Assembly (NCBI GenBank): GCA_015056625.1
Contig: SVFY01000003.1
Location: 157,541-221,540 of the forward strand
Source of the DNA: Butyrivibrio sp.
Lineage (GTDB): Bacteria; Bacillota; Clostridia; Lachnospirales; Lachnospiraceae
DNA length: 64,000 nt
Reading direction: 5' to 3'
The notes under the pieces were generated by a model. It made no database searches and was not told the origin of the DNA. It was given only the letters and a program-made list of their open reading frames with translations. The position numbers and the translations under genes were made by a program. Below, piece after piece: positions 27,642 to 36,771 of the stretch (position 1 is its first letter; each line of letters begins with the position of its first letter).

Positions 27642-28733
27642 ATGGCAAAAAAAGCACTTATTACAGGTATTACTGGACAGGATGGATCTTATCTTGCTGA
27701 GTTTCTTTTAGAGAAAGGCTACGATGTTCACGGTATCATAAGAAGATCATCCGTTGACTACAGAGAGAGGATCGCTCATCTCGAGGGAAAAGAGCACTTC
27801 CACCTTCACTACGGCGATCTGGGTGACTCTATGAGCATCATTGGTGTTGTATCCAAAGTTCGCCCTGATGAGATCTACAACCTTGCTGCTCAGTCACACG
27901 TTCAGGTTTCATTTGATTCACCTGAATTTACCGCTGACGTTGATGCTACTGGTGTCCTCAGAGTACTTGAGGCAGTCCGTCAGTGCGGGCTTGCAGATAC
28001 CTGCCGCATTTACCAGGCTTCAACTTCAGAGCTCTATGGTAAGGTTGAGGAAGTTCCTCAGAACGAGAAGACTCCTTTCCACCCATACAGCCCATATGCT
28101 GTAGCCAAGCTCTATGGCTACTGGATCGTAAAAGAGTACAGAGAAGCTTACAACATGTTCTGCTGCTCAGGTATTCTTTTCAACCACGAATCAGAAAGAA
28201 GAGGCGAGACTTTCGTTACACGTAAGATCACTCTTGCAGCTTCAAGGATCGCTCAGGGCAAACAGGACAAGCTCTATCTTGGAAACCTCTCAAGTCTTCG
28301 TGACTGGGGCTACGCCAAGGATTATGTTGAATGCATGTGGCTCATCCTTCAGAACGACAAGCCTGAGGACTTCGTAATCGCTACAGGTGTTCAGCACTCA
28401 GTAAGAGAATTCGCACAGCTTGCTTTCCACTATGCAGGAATCGAGCTTGAGTTCAAGGGCGAAGGCGCTGACGAGAAGGGCTACGACAAGGCTACAGGCA
28501 AGGTTCTTATTGAGGTTTCACCTGATTTCTACAGACCTACAGACGTTGTTAACCTCTGGGGCGATCCTACCAAGGCAAAAGAGAAGCTCCACTGGAATCC
28601 ACAGTCAACATCCTTCGAAGAGCTTGTTAAGATCATGGTCGAGCACGACATGGCCAAGGTTGCTGTTGAGAGAGCCAGCGAGCATGTAGAGTTTAACCTT
28701 GCTGAGTTCCTTGAGAAGGGAATAGATAAATAA
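27642..28733 (+). CDS. gmd: GDP-mannose 4,6-dehydratase
   Basis: 363 residues, usual length for Gmd. It removes water from GDP-D-mannose to give GDP-4-keto-6-deoxymannose, using bound NADP. Visible are [16 protein letters not shown] (Rossmann motif, residues 8-23), [14 protein letters not shown], the catalytic [11 protein letters not shown] with Tyr152/Lys156, and [19 protein letters not shown], a hallmark of Gmd. The ATG is preceded by AAGGAGAT. It is transcribed away from the polysaccharide operon and followed 22 bases later by fcl, forming a two-gene GDP-L-fucose operon. Codon use is richer in C/G third positions than in the membrane proteins, which suggests high expression. Confidence 0.95.
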   Translation: MAKKALITGITGQDGSYLAEFLLEKGYDVHGIIRRSSVDYRERIAHLEGKEHFHLHYGDLGDSMSIIGVVSKVRPDEIYNLAAQSHVQVSFDSPEFTADVDATGVLRVLEAVRQCGLADTCRIYQASTSELYGKVEEVPQNEKTPFHPYSPYAVAKLYGYWIVKEYREAYNMFCCSGILFNHESERRGETFVTRKITLAASRIAQGKQDKLYLGNLSSLRDWGYAKDYVECMWLILQNDKPEDFVIATGVQHSVREFAQLAFHYAGIELEFKGEGADEKGYDKATGKVLIEVSPDFYRPTDVVNLWGDPTKAKEKLHWNPQSTSFEELVKIMVEHDMAKVAVERASEHVEFNLAEFLEKGIDK

Positions 28734-28755
28734 TATTAACGAAGGTACAAAAATC

Positions 28756-29700
28756 ATGATGGAAAAGAACGCTAAGATTTATGTAGCTGGCCACAGAGGA
28801 ATGGTTGGTTCAGCCATCGTAAGAGAATTAAAGAAACAGGGCTATAACAACATTATCACCAGAACCCACAAAGAACTGGATCTCACAAGACAGGATCAGG
28901 TTGAGAACTTCTTTGCTGAGCAGCGTCCTGAGTATGTTTTCCTTGCTGCTGCCAAGGTTGGCGGTATCATGGGTAACTCCGAGGCTCTTGCAGATTTCAT
29001 GTATGAGAACATGATCCTTGAGATGAACGTTATCAACTCAGCCTGGAAGAATGGATGCAAGAAGCTTGAGTTCCTTGGTTCATCCTGCATTTACCCAAGA
29101 ATGGCTCCTCAGCCCATGAAAGAGAACTGCCTTCTTACTTCAGAGCTTGAAAAGACCAATGAGGCATACGCTCTTGCCAAGATCTCAGGTCTTAAGTACT
29201 GCGAGTACTTAAACAAGCAGTACGGCACAGATTACATCTCCGTAATGCCTACAAACCTTTACGGACCAAACGACAACTATCATCCAACACACTCACATGT
29301 ACTTCCAGCTCTTATCCGTCGCTTCCACGAAGCCAAGGAGCAGAATCTTCCATACGTTACATGCTGGGGAGATGGAAGCCCACTTAGAGAGTTCCTCTAT
29401 GTTGATGACCTTGCAAACCTGTGTGTATTCCTTATGAACAACTACAGCGGCAACGAGACAGTTAACGCTGGTACAGGAAAAGAGCTTACTATCAAAGAGC
29501 TCACTGAGAAGGTAGCGGGGATCATCGGCTATACTGGCGAGATCCGCTGGGATCCCAGTAAGCCAAACGGAACACCAAGAAAGCTTCTTGATGTATCTAA
29601 GGCCAAGAACCTTGGCTGGACATATACAACAGAGCTTGATGACGGTATAAAACTCGCATACGAGGATTTCCTTAACAATCCTATGCGTGCAGAAAGATAA
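28756..29700 (+). CDS. fcl: GDP-L-fucose synthase
   Basis: 314 residues. It epimerises and reduces GDP-4-keto-6-deoxymannose to GDP-L-fucose with NADPH. Motifs: YVAGHRGMVGSAIVREL (residues 9-25), AAAKVGGIMGN, FLGSSCIYPRMAPQP (substrate-binding Ser/Cys), and NEAYALAKISGLKYCEY with catalytic Tyr138/Lys142, then TNLYGPNDNYHPTHSHVLPALIRRFHEAK. Two ATGs are adjacent; GAAGG lies upstream. It completes the GDP-fucose pathway with gmd. The stop is followed by a 74-base perfect palindrome, which may also end transcription. Confidence 0.95.
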   Translation: MMEKNAKIYVAGHRGMVGSAIVRELKKQGYNNIITRTHKELDLTRQDQVENFFAEQRPEYVFLAAAKVGGIMGNSEALADFMYENMILEMNVINSAWKNGCKKLEFLGSSCIYPRMAPQPMKENCLLTSELEKTNEAYALAKISGLKYCEYLNKQYGTDYISVMPTNLYGPNDNYHPTHSHVLPALIRRFHEAKEQNLPYVTCWGDGSPLREFLYVDDLANLCVFLMNNYSGNETVNAGTGKELTIKELTEKVAGIIGYTGEIRWDPSKPNGTPRKLLDVSKAKNLGWTYTTELDDGIKLAYEDFLNNPMRAER

Positions 29701-29725
29701 AAACATAAATAAAGGCGAGCTTTTT

Positions 29726-29799
29726 TGACAAGACACGGGGACGGTTCTACTGTCTCATTGCACGCAATGAGACAGTAGAACCGTCCCCGTGTCTTGTCA
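29726..29799. repeat. Perfect palindrome with 35-bp arms and 4-base loop, REP-like
   Basis: The left arm (29726-29760) begins TGACAAGACACGGGGACGG and ends in TGTCTCATTG; the right arm (29765-29799) is its exact reverse complement, around the loop CACG. The core GACACGGGGACGGTTCTACT is, from memory, of the ACCGTCCCC-type repeat class common in Firmicutes and often found with REP-associated (Y1) transposases; no such transposase is in this window. It lies between the convergent ends of fcl (29700) and the 29819 gene, and could also act as a bidirectional terminator or RNA-stability hairpin. The palindrome is directly visible; the link to RAYT elements is recall, not verified. Confidence 0.9.
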
Positions 29800-29818
29800 G
29801 GGAAGCAGCCCCCTTTTC

Positions 29819-31639
29819 TTATGATCCCTCTTGTGTTGAAATAAAACCTTCCCTAATAGTATCTCCCATAAGCTTCACATTACCGCTTACATCATTAGTA
29901 GCTCCGGGAAATGGATCATATCCGATCCTGTCCCCTTCAGCTGGATAATAAAATGTTTCATCCCCGAGCTTGAACTCTTTTGTTTCATAGTGACCATAGT
30001 CCTGCTGATCTACAAGATACTGGGGATTAAACCTTGAACTATCCTCAATGACCAGGTTTACGCACTTAAAGAACATCCAAAAAGCAAACAGTCCCACAAA
30101 GATTTTAAGGATCATCTCCCTGAGATCCTTACTGATCCTGTTGTTGATGACTATAAAGAGCCTTCCCATTATCACAGCAGGAGCAAGCCATACATATACA
30201 ACACCATAGCGTATAAGAGGCGCACTTAAGAACCAGAATATAAGGCATCCTATAAGCGTTCCTCCAATAGTCAAGAAGTCTGCCGTAGCCATCATGCTCC
30301 TGCTGCTGAGCTCAAAGACTTTTCCATTGCCAAAGCTTCTTATCTTTTCGTTTTTTCTGCCCATGGCAGCTATCAGGAAATAGATAAGATAACCAATATA
30401 CAAAAATACTGAAATGATCGCCAGTATCAGCATTATCTTGTTAAGACCTGTAACTGTAGAAAACCAGTGAGGTACCCACTGACTAAAAGGCGCATCCCCA
30501 AAGGCTGCCACATCATTGTAGCCCCTTCCGAAGGTCTTTATCTCTTTGGCATCAAAATCCGCTATGCCCTTGGGAATCTTCCATGCAAATCCAAAGAAGT
30601 TGAGAAAAGTAACCGGGTAAAGGATCCATCCGGAAATAATTATGTTTCTTACCAAAAACGGAAGTGTTATAACAAGAGCCATTCCCACTGCGATCCATAG
30701 GGCAGTCATCTTCTCTTTTGTCCTGTCTCTTAGGAGTTTACTCAGAGGTATGATCGTCAGAAGCACCATTGGTGCAGCTGAAAGTTTTATGGTTATGGCA
30801 AATACACCTACCAGCGCAAGCAAAATGTAGGGCACATAGGATTTCTCATGCTTAACATACATATCAAGCAGATGAGTGATTATATAGAAAACCAGTGTGG
30901 AAAGGAAATAATCCGATGCAGGTGCCACCATCTCATCAAAGATCGTAAACAGATAATAGATGGATGCAAGTCTTGAAAAGTCAGAAATGATAAAGTGACC
31001 GCGCCTTAGAACATTTTTGATGTCGACGCATTGCCATGCAAGAAGCAGGGCAAAAAATCCGGACATCACATGATAGGATTGCCCACCCAAAAAGCGCATG
31101 CTAAAAAGAGCAGAGATTGGGAAAGCGGAGCTGTTATAAGCAAGCCTCACATGGAGATTGCCAAGGCCCCGTACAATTCCATATTCTTCTATCCATCTGA
31201 TCGCCTGTGCGTGATAAAGATCGGAATCATAGTGCATGATCCCGTGAGAAGCGCCATAAGCCATAAGGAGAAACACGAAGAGATACACAAAAAAGTCTCC
31301 CCTGGCCCTTAGAATATGCAGCATACTAAAAACATCGGATAAAAGCTCCTGTCTGTAATATACCGCTATAAGAAGGCAGACCAAGATGACGCCAATATTG
31401 GCACCAAGTCCTACCCTTGTAAACAAACTGACTATCTGAGCATAAACAGTAAGTATTGTTACACCTGTGACTATAAAAGACTCCCTATACTTAAAGTCAT
31501 ATCGCTTCTTGTCGCCCCGGGTCCTGCCGTTCTTAAAGCCTTTCATTCCGGGCATGTTAACCAGCGACATCAAAAAGCAGTATCCAATAAGATATGTAGT
31601 TATCAATACATATGACCAGATCAGTACAACTATAAGCAT
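29819..31639 (-). CDS. Large polytopic membrane protein of unknown function
   Basis: 606 residues with about thirteen hydrophobic segments and a soluble C-terminal tail of about 80 residues (RFNPQYLVDQQDYGHY onwards). Between helices it has GIMHYDSDLYHAQAIRWIEEYG, an acidic external motif like the donor site of GT-C glycosyltransferases, and WILYPVTFLNFFGFAWKIP later. It looks like the LIC_10190-type or GT39-like membrane proteins of surface-glycan loci, but I cannot name the family with confidence. It follows the PAP2-like gene by 26 bases and ends at the palindrome. Confidence 0.55.
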   Translation of the reverse strand: MLIVVLIWSYVLITTYLIGYCFLMSLVNMPGMKGFKNGRTRGDKKRYDFKYRESFIVTGVTILTVYAQIVSLFTRVGLGANIGVILVCLLIAVYYRQELLSDVFSMLHILRARGDFFVYLFVFLLMAYGASHGIMHYDSDLYHAQAIRWIEEYGIVRGLGNLHVRLAYNSSAFPISALFSMRFLGGQSYHVMSGFFALLLAWQCVDIKNVLRRGHFIISDFSRLASIYYLFTIFDEMVAPASDYFLSTLVFYIITHLLDMYVKHEKSYVPYILLALVGVFAITIKLSAAPMVLLTIIPLSKLLRDRTKEKMTALWIAVGMALVITLPFLVRNIIISGWILYPVTFLNFFGFAWKIPKGIADFDAKEIKTFGRGYNDVAAFGDAPFSQWVPHWFSTVTGLNKIMLILAIISVFLYIGYLIYFLIAAMGRKNEKIRSFGNGKVFELSSRSMMATADFLTIGGTLIGCLIFWFLSAPLIRYGVVYVWLAPAVIMGRLFIVINNRISKDLREMILKIFVGLFAFWMFFKCVNLVIEDSSRFNPQYLVDQQDYGHYETKEFKLGDETFYYPAEGDRIGYDPFPGATNDVSGNVKLMGDTIREGFISTQEGS

Positions 31640-31665
31640 AGTCTATTATAGCCTTCTATTTTCTA

Positions 31666-32121
31666 TTACATGCTGCAGAAAACCACTCCCACTAAAATAC
31701 CAAGGAGTGCGCCAAAGAATACCTGTGTTGGTGAATGTCCAACAAATTCCTTGAGTTTTTCCTCTGGTGGAATGTCACTGGAAAACTCTGAAAGCCAGTC
31801 CATCATATTGTTGATGACCTTGGCCTGTTTACCGGTCTCTCTCCTGACACCCATGGCATCGTGCATTACTATGAGAGCTAAAATAGCTGTAACAGCAAAC
31901 TGGAAAGTATCGGCTCCAAAATTGTAGGCTGTAGCTGTAACAAGAGCCATTACTGTGGCTGAGTGGGAACTTGGCATACCGCCATCTCCTAAAAGTCTCT
32001 CCGGATTAAAACTCTTGTTGACGATCACATAGATAATGGTCTTTAGGATCTGCGCTACAAGCCACGCCATGGCAGATGCCAAAAGAATCTTGTTATGTAA
32101 TACTCCTGATAGAAAATTCAT
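31666..32121 (-). CDS. Divergent PAP2 family protein (DUF212)
   Basis: About 151 residues with four to five helices. DGGMPSSHSATVMAL and VMHDAMGVRRETGKQA are the conserved motifs of the divergent PAP2 (acid phosphatase/VanZ-related, DUF212) family, with the Ser-Ser-His and Arg typical of PAP2 phosphatases. Bacterial members may dephosphorylate lipid phosphates; activity is unproven. The ATG overlaps the rfbD stop codon (TGATG at 32123-32119), so the two are translationally coupled. In this setting, recycling undecaprenyl (di)phosphate is an attractive inference. Confidence 0.85.
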   Translation of the reverse strand: MNFLSGVLHNKILLASAMAWLVAQILKTIIYVIVNKSFNPERLLGDGGMPSSHSATVMALVTATAYNFGADTFQFAVTAILALIVMHDAMGVRRETGKQAKVINNMMDWLSEFSSDIPPEEKLKEFVGHSPTQVFFGALLGILVGVVFCSM

Positions 32122-32993
32122 CAAAGAAGCTCCTTTAAATAATCACTTATGGCATCATGCCAGTCAGCAAACATGAAGTCTGAAGTAAGCTTGAACATGT
32201 AGTTCTCAAGAATGCTGTATGCTGGTCTTGGTGCAGCCTGAGGATTCATTGCCTGGTACTGGGCTGTAGTAACATGGTTTACCTTGGTGTTCTTGCCTGC
32301 GATCCTGAAGATCTCCTCGGTAAAATCTGCCCAGTTGGTACTTCCTTCACAGGTTCCGTGGAAGGTTCCATAGTTGTCTGTTCCAAGAAGGAAGTGAATT
32401 GCCTTAGCAAGCTCTTTAGTACTTGTGGGAGTTCCAACCTGATCACAGACCACATTGAGCTCATCATGTGTTTCAGAAAGTCCCAGCATGGTCTTGACGA
32501 AGTTCTTGCCATCGCCATATAACCACGCGGTTCTTACGATAAAGAAATTTCTGGCAAACTGCTTGACCATCTCTTCTCCAGCAAGCTTGGTCTTACCATA
32601 TACACTTACAGGTCCTGTCTTATCAAATTCGATATAGGGCCTTGTTCCATTGCCATCAAATACATAGTCTGTTGAGACATGTACAAGTCTTGCACCAACC
32701 TCAGTAGCTGCAATTGCAAGGTTTCTTGGACCAATGGCATTGATCTTGTAGGAAAGATCCACATCACTCTCCTGCTTATCAACAGCAGTGTATGCTGCAC
32801 AGTTGATGATGGCAGCAGCCTTAGTCTTCCTTGCAAGATCAACTACAGCATCAACATTGGTGATGTCCAGTGGGGTAATACCATCTCCCTCAAAAACGTC
32901 AGTGTTTACAAGCTCGTAATCAGTTCCTGCAAGTTCCTTATTGATCGCTCTTCCAAGCTGTCCATTACATCCAGTTACAATTATCTTTTCCAT
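32121..32993 (-). CDS. rfbD: dTDP-4-dehydrorhamnose reductase
   Basis: 290 residues, usual size for RmlD. KIIVTGCNGQLGRAINKEL (NADPH-binding GxxGxxG), NCAAYTAVDKQESD, HVSTDYVFDGNGTRPY and VYGKTKLAGEEMV with the catalytic Tyr/Lys identify it. It performs the last step to dTDP-L-rhamnose. RmlA, RmlB and RmlC are not in this window and must be elsewhere. AGGAG precedes the ATG. It leads a three-gene unit with the PAP2-like and 606-residue membrane genes. Confidence 0.92.
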   Translation of the reverse strand: MEKIIVTGCNGQLGRAINKELAGTDYELVNTDVFEGDGITPLDITNVDAVVDLARKTKAAAIINCAAYTAVDKQESDVDLSYKINAIGPRNLAIAATEVGARLVHVSTDYVFDGNGTRPYIEFDKTGPVSVYGKTKLAGEEMVKQFARNFFIVRTAWLYGDGKNFVKTMLGLSETHDELNVVCDQVGTPTSTKELAKAIHFLLGTDNYGTFHGTCEGSTNWADFTEEIFRIAGKNTKVNHVTTAQYQAMNPQAAPRPAYSILENYMFKLTSDFMFADWHDAISDYLKELL

Positions 32994-33031
32994 ATCTGCT
33001 CCTATGTGTGATGACTTCTAACGAAACACGT

Positions 33032-33058
33032 AGCGGACGACAATTACTGCCGTCCGCT
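33032..33058. terminator. Hairpin between DUF3048 gene and rfbD
   Basis: AGCGGACG and CGTCCGCT form an 8-bp GC-rich stem around an 11-base loop in the 96-base gap after the DUF3048 stop codon. The following tract on the minus strand is TACGTGTTTCG, not a clean U-run, so termination is plausible but not certain; it may instead be a stabilising 3' hairpin. Confidence 0.5.
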
Positions 33059-33089
33059 TAAGTATCTAATGCATTATCAAAAGCTAAGA

Positions 33090-34268
33090 TCAGTCTGTAT
33101 ACTCTGTACCATTAACCTTGAATGTTGAGAAAGACTTGCCCTTGAGCTGAACAACGAAGATCATTGTTCTTCCTGTGTTGAAAACAACCTCGTCGCCGTT
33201 CTCATCATAGTATGTTGTAGGGCCGTAGTCATCTGTCTTTTCCCATGTGATAGGGATCATCTTGCCCTTTGTGATGAAGTAACCATCGTTTGTTGAATCA
33301 TGCATCTGGTAAGCAAGGTATCCGTTATCATCTCTGGTCTCATGATATGTTCTCTGGATAACGATGTTTGCAAATGAAAGCTGCTCGCCAGTAAGAGCAT
33401 CCTTCTGAGGTTGACCATAGAGAGTCTTAAGGTACTCGCCCTTCTCCTCGTCATACTCAAGAGCTGACTTGGTAACAGGATAGCATCCTGCCATATCGAT
33501 CTCTGTAGCCTCTACAGCATCTGAATAATCCTCAAGTGTGTTAGGATTGCTGTAGCCTGTAAATGTAAAGTGTGAATCTCCCTCAAACTTATCTCTGTGC
33601 TCTAAGGAGAATTTAGCCTTCTCGATCGCAGATGTAACATGAGCGCCATCTGTGAAAGCTGTGTGCTCTGATGTGCTTCCCTCAGGTACTCTGAAGAATG
33701 CATCATAAGATGGTCCCATAGCTGATCCGCCAACACCGTTTAAGTTGTCTACATCGTCACGGGTAAGGATCTTGCTAACGTAGAGCTCTGGTCCGCCGAA
33801 GTGAACGATGATTGGATCGTACTCAAGTGCAGCGTATACGAAGTAGTCACGGATACTACGGATATTACCAATTCTCTCAAGATCTGCCCAGTCCTCAAGA
33901 ATACCCATCTGACGGCTCATGCTGCCTTCTTCCATGATCTCATAGAATACTGCAACATTGCTAAGTCCGTACTGTGGCTGAGCTTCCTTGTTGATAGGAT
34001 ACATAACTGCAAGAGGTCTTGTGTTGTTTACCTCTTCATCAACCCATTTATTAGTGAAATAGCTTCTTACCATGCCCTCTGCTGGAGGTGCATCCTCGTC
34101 AACAACCTCTTCCCCAGATGTCTCCTCAGTTGCTGCAGGAGTAACTTCTGGAACATCTTCAAGCTTCTCAACGCTGATACCAACAACAGCTTCGTCACTT
34201 GCTTTTCCACAGCCAAAAAGCATTGTCGCAACTAAAGTTGCAACTAATGCAGCCTTAAACTTTCTCAT
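33090..34268 (-). CDS. DUF3048 domain lipoprotein (YerB-like)
   Basis: 392 residues. It begins MRKFKAALVATLVATMLFGC, a lipoprotein signal with lipobox LFGC (Cys at residue 20), followed by an acidic low-complexity linker (about 25-65). The rest is the DUF3048 fold of B. subtilis YerB: RPLAVMYPINKEAQPQYGLS, YEIMEEGSMSRQMGILED, RIGNIRSIRDYFVYAALEYDPIIVHFGG, and a C-terminal domain with RTMIFVVQLKG. The family is exported and anchored; biochemical function is unknown, with proposed links to cell-wall processes. It has its own promoter overlapping the HPr gene end and a GAGAGGAAG ribosome binding site. Confidence 0.9.
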   Translation of the reverse strand: MRKFKAALVATLVATMLFGCGKASDEAVVGISVEKLEDVPEVTPAATEETSGEEVVDEDAPPAEGMVRSYFTNKWVDEEVNNTRPLAVMYPINKEAQPQYGLSNVAVFYEIMEEGSMSRQMGILEDWADLERIGNIRSIRDYFVYAALEYDPIIVHFGGPELYVSKILTRDDVDNLNGVGGSAMGPSYDAFFRVPEGSTSEHTAFTDGAHVTSAIEKAKFSLEHRDKFEGDSHFTFTGYSNPNTLEDYSDAVEATEIDMAGCYPVTKSALEYDEEKGEYLKTLYGQPQKDALTGEQLSFANIVIQRTYHETRDDNGYLAYQMHDSTNDGYFITKGKMIPITWEKTDDYGPTTYYDENGDEVVFNTGRTMIFVVQLKGKSFSTFKVNGTEYTD

Positions 34269-34303
34269 TTCTTAACTTCCTCTCTACTTTTTTAACTCAT
34301 GTG

Positions 34304-34332
34304 ATTTTAACACAAGTTTTTCTACTCGCCAA
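34304..34332 (-). promoter_or_regulatory. Sigma-A promoter for the DUF3048 lipoprotein gene
   Basis: Minus strand TTGGCG (34332-34327) and TAAAAT (34309-34304) with a 17-base spacer; TGT immediately before the -10 gives an extended -10. The -35 lies within the last codons of the HPr gene, so the lipoprotein can be expressed apart from the upstream operon. Confidence 0.6.
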
Positions 34333-34585
34333 GTCCGGATTCAATGGCTGAAACTATGGCTGAAAGAGCTTCTTCCTCATCTGGTCCGTCGCACTTAAAC
34401 TCAAGCTCATCACCACATTTTATGCACGCACCAAGAACGCTTAATACACTCTTGGCATTGGCGGTATTATCCCCATAACAAAACGTAATATGAGACTTGT
34501 AATTCATGGCCACCTTACAAAGGTTTCCCGCCGGGCGCAAATGAAGTCCCGTAGGATTTGTAATTACCACTTTCTTTGTTACCAT
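34322..34585 (-). CDS. HPr-family phosphocarrier protein
   Basis: 87 residues, normal HPr size. The active-site NPTGLHLRPAG places His at position 15, and NAKSVLSVLG places the regulatory Ser at position 46, so both PTS phosphotransfer and HPr kinase control are possible; Crh proteins lack His15. Seven cysteine/acidic differences (for example CIKCGDELEFKCDG) make it unlike a housekeeping PtsH, so a second HPr paralogue is possible. It ends the chain recD2-comF-yvyF-two membrane proteins-cdaA-cdaR, taking the position often held by glmM. GGAGG is about 12 bases before the ATG, a long spacing. Confidence 0.9.
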   Translation of the reverse strand: MVTKKVVITNPTGLHLRPAGNLCKVAMNYKSHITFCYGDNTANAKSVLSVLGACIKCGDELEFKCDGPDEEEALSAIVSAIESGLGE

Positions 34586-34615
34586 GATCTATGTATGACC
34601 TCCGTATAAAACCCA

Positions 34616-35893
34616 CTAATCGTCTTTTTCTACTGTCACATAAACACTGACTGTTCCCTTGACCTTAACAAGATCCGGAAGAACAAAATCCACATCAGCG
34701 CTGTATGTTCCCTCTGCCAGCTCCGTAAGATTGTTGCTATCAAGAATATCCTGGACGCTTACTGTTCCAGTGATGTCGTTTTCTGACAACTGCCTTATAG
34801 CACTGTCAAGTCCCTGAAGTGTCACAGAAACTGTCTTGTACTCATTGTCATCCACAAAGACTCTGTAGCCCTCATGAGTACCATCCACTGTGATCCTGGA
34901 AACATCAACATCAAAAGTCTCTGTGCTGACGCTATCCACATAGATTATCACTGAAACCGTTCCGTTAAAATCCTTGTCTCCAAAGGTGATACCTGTTGGA
35001 AGGAAATCCTCAAGATCAAATGTATAGTTCAGATTGCCAGTCATTCCTGTCAGGTCTATATTCTCATCATCTACCTTGATCTCAGAGATTGAAGCGATGG
35101 CGCTGCTCCTGCCTGCGATCAGTACACTGTCAGGTGTTGACTCGATCTGACGTGTATACATATAACCGTTTGCAGGATCTCCTTTTACCACGTAGGTAAT
35201 AGGAACGTATTTTGTCTCAAATATAACTACATTGACCCTGACTGTCTTGATATTCATATCAATCTGAGAAGAATCAACAGTGTTACCCTCAGAATCCAGC
35301 AGTACTATGTCTGCATCTGTTCCGATGTTGGATGTAAATCCCGTTACATCTACGTCTACTGCTGCAGAAGTGATCTGGGATACCACAGACTCAGGACCAC
35401 TTATCCTTACCATGTTCTGCTCTGTAGTAACATCGCCGATCACGTATCCATCTGCAAGAGATCCTGATGTAGTTGCGTTAAGAGCAAGGGACTTGGAAGC
35501 TTTCCTTTCCACGTTCAGCTTGACCACATCTGAGCTTGTGACGATCTTCTCTATCTTGTCATAGTACTTGTTGGTCACCACATCGATGCTGACTGTATTA
35601 AGGCTTGAAAGAGCCTGTATATCAGCGGTGGCCACCAGATTGTTCTGGCTCAGCGAGTCAATTATGGATCTGGGAGCGTACAGCGTAACAGAATTGATAG
35701 TGTCTGTGTTATCCAGTATTGTGTAAACCTGTCCCTGATCAGTAATAAGATTAGTGTTCTTGAGTGTAACAGGAACATTGGTGTATCTCACTGAAGTAAT
35801 AGGATCATTGACGTTAGTTATAAGGAACCACACAATGACCGCAAATATAAGGGAAGCAAGCTTAAGTCCCCAGTTGGCCGTCAGTCTCTTCAT
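34616..35893 (-). CDS. cdaR: CdaR, YbbR-domain regulator of diadenylate cyclase
   Basis: 425 residues. One N-terminal membrane helix (about 9-26, LKLASLIFAVIVWFLI) anchors an extracytoplasmic chain of about four YbbR-like repeats (VPVTLKNTN..., VNVERKASKSL..., VPITYVVKGDP..., VDVSRITVDGT...). CdaR binds CdaA and modulates c-di-AMP synthesis. The start overlaps the cdaA stop by four bases (ATGA), the usual cdaA-cdaR coupling. Confidence 0.92.
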   Translation of the reverse strand: MKRLTANWGLKLASLIFAVIVWFLITNVNDPITSVRYTNVPVTLKNTNLITDQGQVYTILDNTDTINSVTLYAPRSIIDSLSQNNLVATADIQALSSLNTVSIDVVTNKYYDKIEKIVTSSDVVKLNVERKASKSLALNATTSGSLADGYVIGDVTTEQNMVRISGPESVVSQITSAAVDVDVTGFTSNIGTDADIVLLDSEGNTVDSSQIDMNIKTVRVNVVIFETKYVPITYVVKGDPANGYMYTRQIESTPDSVLIAGRSSAIASISEIKVDDENIDLTGMTGNLNYTFDLEDFLPTGITFGDKDFNGTVSVIIYVDSVSTETFDVDVSRITVDGTHEGYRVFVDDNEYKTVSVTLQGLDSAIRQLSENDITGTVSVQDILDSNNLTELAEGTYSADVDFVLPDLVKVKGTVSVYVTVEKDD

Positions 35894-36756
35894 TTCTTCA
35901 CCTTGGCCTTTCTGGCGAAGTACCTGATAGGTGCTTCCTCCTCATGCTTGTCCTGAAGTACGCGCAGTCTCTCTCTTAGTCTGTCGCTGTCGAGAGCTCT
36001 TTCAAGCTCGCCCTCCTGAGCTACGCTTATCTTGCCTGTCTCCTCGGAAACGATGATGACAAAAGCATCTGTCGCTTCTGATGCTCCGATACCAGCACGA
36101 TGCCTGGTACCAAGCTCTTTTCCAATACCCATGTTATCTGAAAGAGGAAGATAACATGTGGCTGAAACAACTCTGTCTCCTCTTACGATGACTGCTCCGT
36201 CGTGGAGAGGGGTGTTGTGCTCAAAAATATTGATAAGGAGCTGACTTGTGACAATAGCATCCACGTCAATTCCTGTTCTCTCATACTCTGTAAGAGGGTG
36301 ATTCTGCTCGATAACGATAAGAGCTCCGGTCCTTACCTTGGACATCTCAACACAGGCCCTTACGATCTCGTTAAGAGTCTTATCTGAGAACCTTCCCTCA
36401 GACTTGTTGTCACCAAGGGCAAGCACATTGGAAAAGAAATTTTTCCTTCCCAATTCTTCCAGGGCCTTTCGAAGCTCTGGCTGCAATATGACAACCATAC
36501 CAATGATAGCAATACTGAATACCCTCTCAACGATCCAGAGAATAGTGGACATGTTGAAAAGAGCGCACACCAAAATAAATACAAGGATAACGATCACACC
36601 CTTTAAGAGTGACCATAACCTTGTATTCCTGGCCCATACCAGAATGTGGTAAACCAGAAATGCAATGATAAAGATCTCAAGTATGTCTGAGAGCCTTATC
36701 GTTGGCATGTGCATGCTTGTTCTGTTGAAGTCAAAAATAAAATCTATCTGATCCAT
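35890..36756 (-). CDS. cdaA: Diadenylate cyclase CdaA
   Basis: 288 residues. Three N-terminal membrane helices (about 25-42, 50-68, 78-92) precede the DAC domain with PLHDGAVIVRGDR (DGA motif at 186-188) and GTRHRAGIGASEATDA (RHR motif at 218-220), the residues binding ATP and metal. It condenses two ATP to c-di-AMP, which in Firmicutes controls osmolyte and K+ uptake and cell-wall turgor. The gene is 15 bases after a 312-residue membrane protein gene and coupled to cdaR. Confidence 0.95.
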   Translation of the reverse strand: MDQIDFIFDFNRTSMHMPTIRLSDILEIFIIAFLVYHILVWARNTRLWSLLKGVIVILVFILVCALFNMSTILWIVERVFSIAIIGMVVILQPELRKALEELGRKNFFSNVLALGDNKSEGRFSDKTLNEIVRACVEMSKVRTGALIVIEQNHPLTEYERTGIDVDAIVTSQLLINIFEHNTPLHDGAVIVRGDRVVSATCYLPLSDNMGIGKELGTRHRAGIGASEATDAFVIIVSEETGKISVAQEGELERALDSDRLRERLRVLQDKHEEEAPIRYFARKAKVKK

Positions 36757-36771
36757 GACCTTCCTTTAGTT

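Noticed and set aside
34586..35893. glmM downstream of cdaR
   Set aside because: No phosphoglucosamine mutase motif is present; HPr follows instead.
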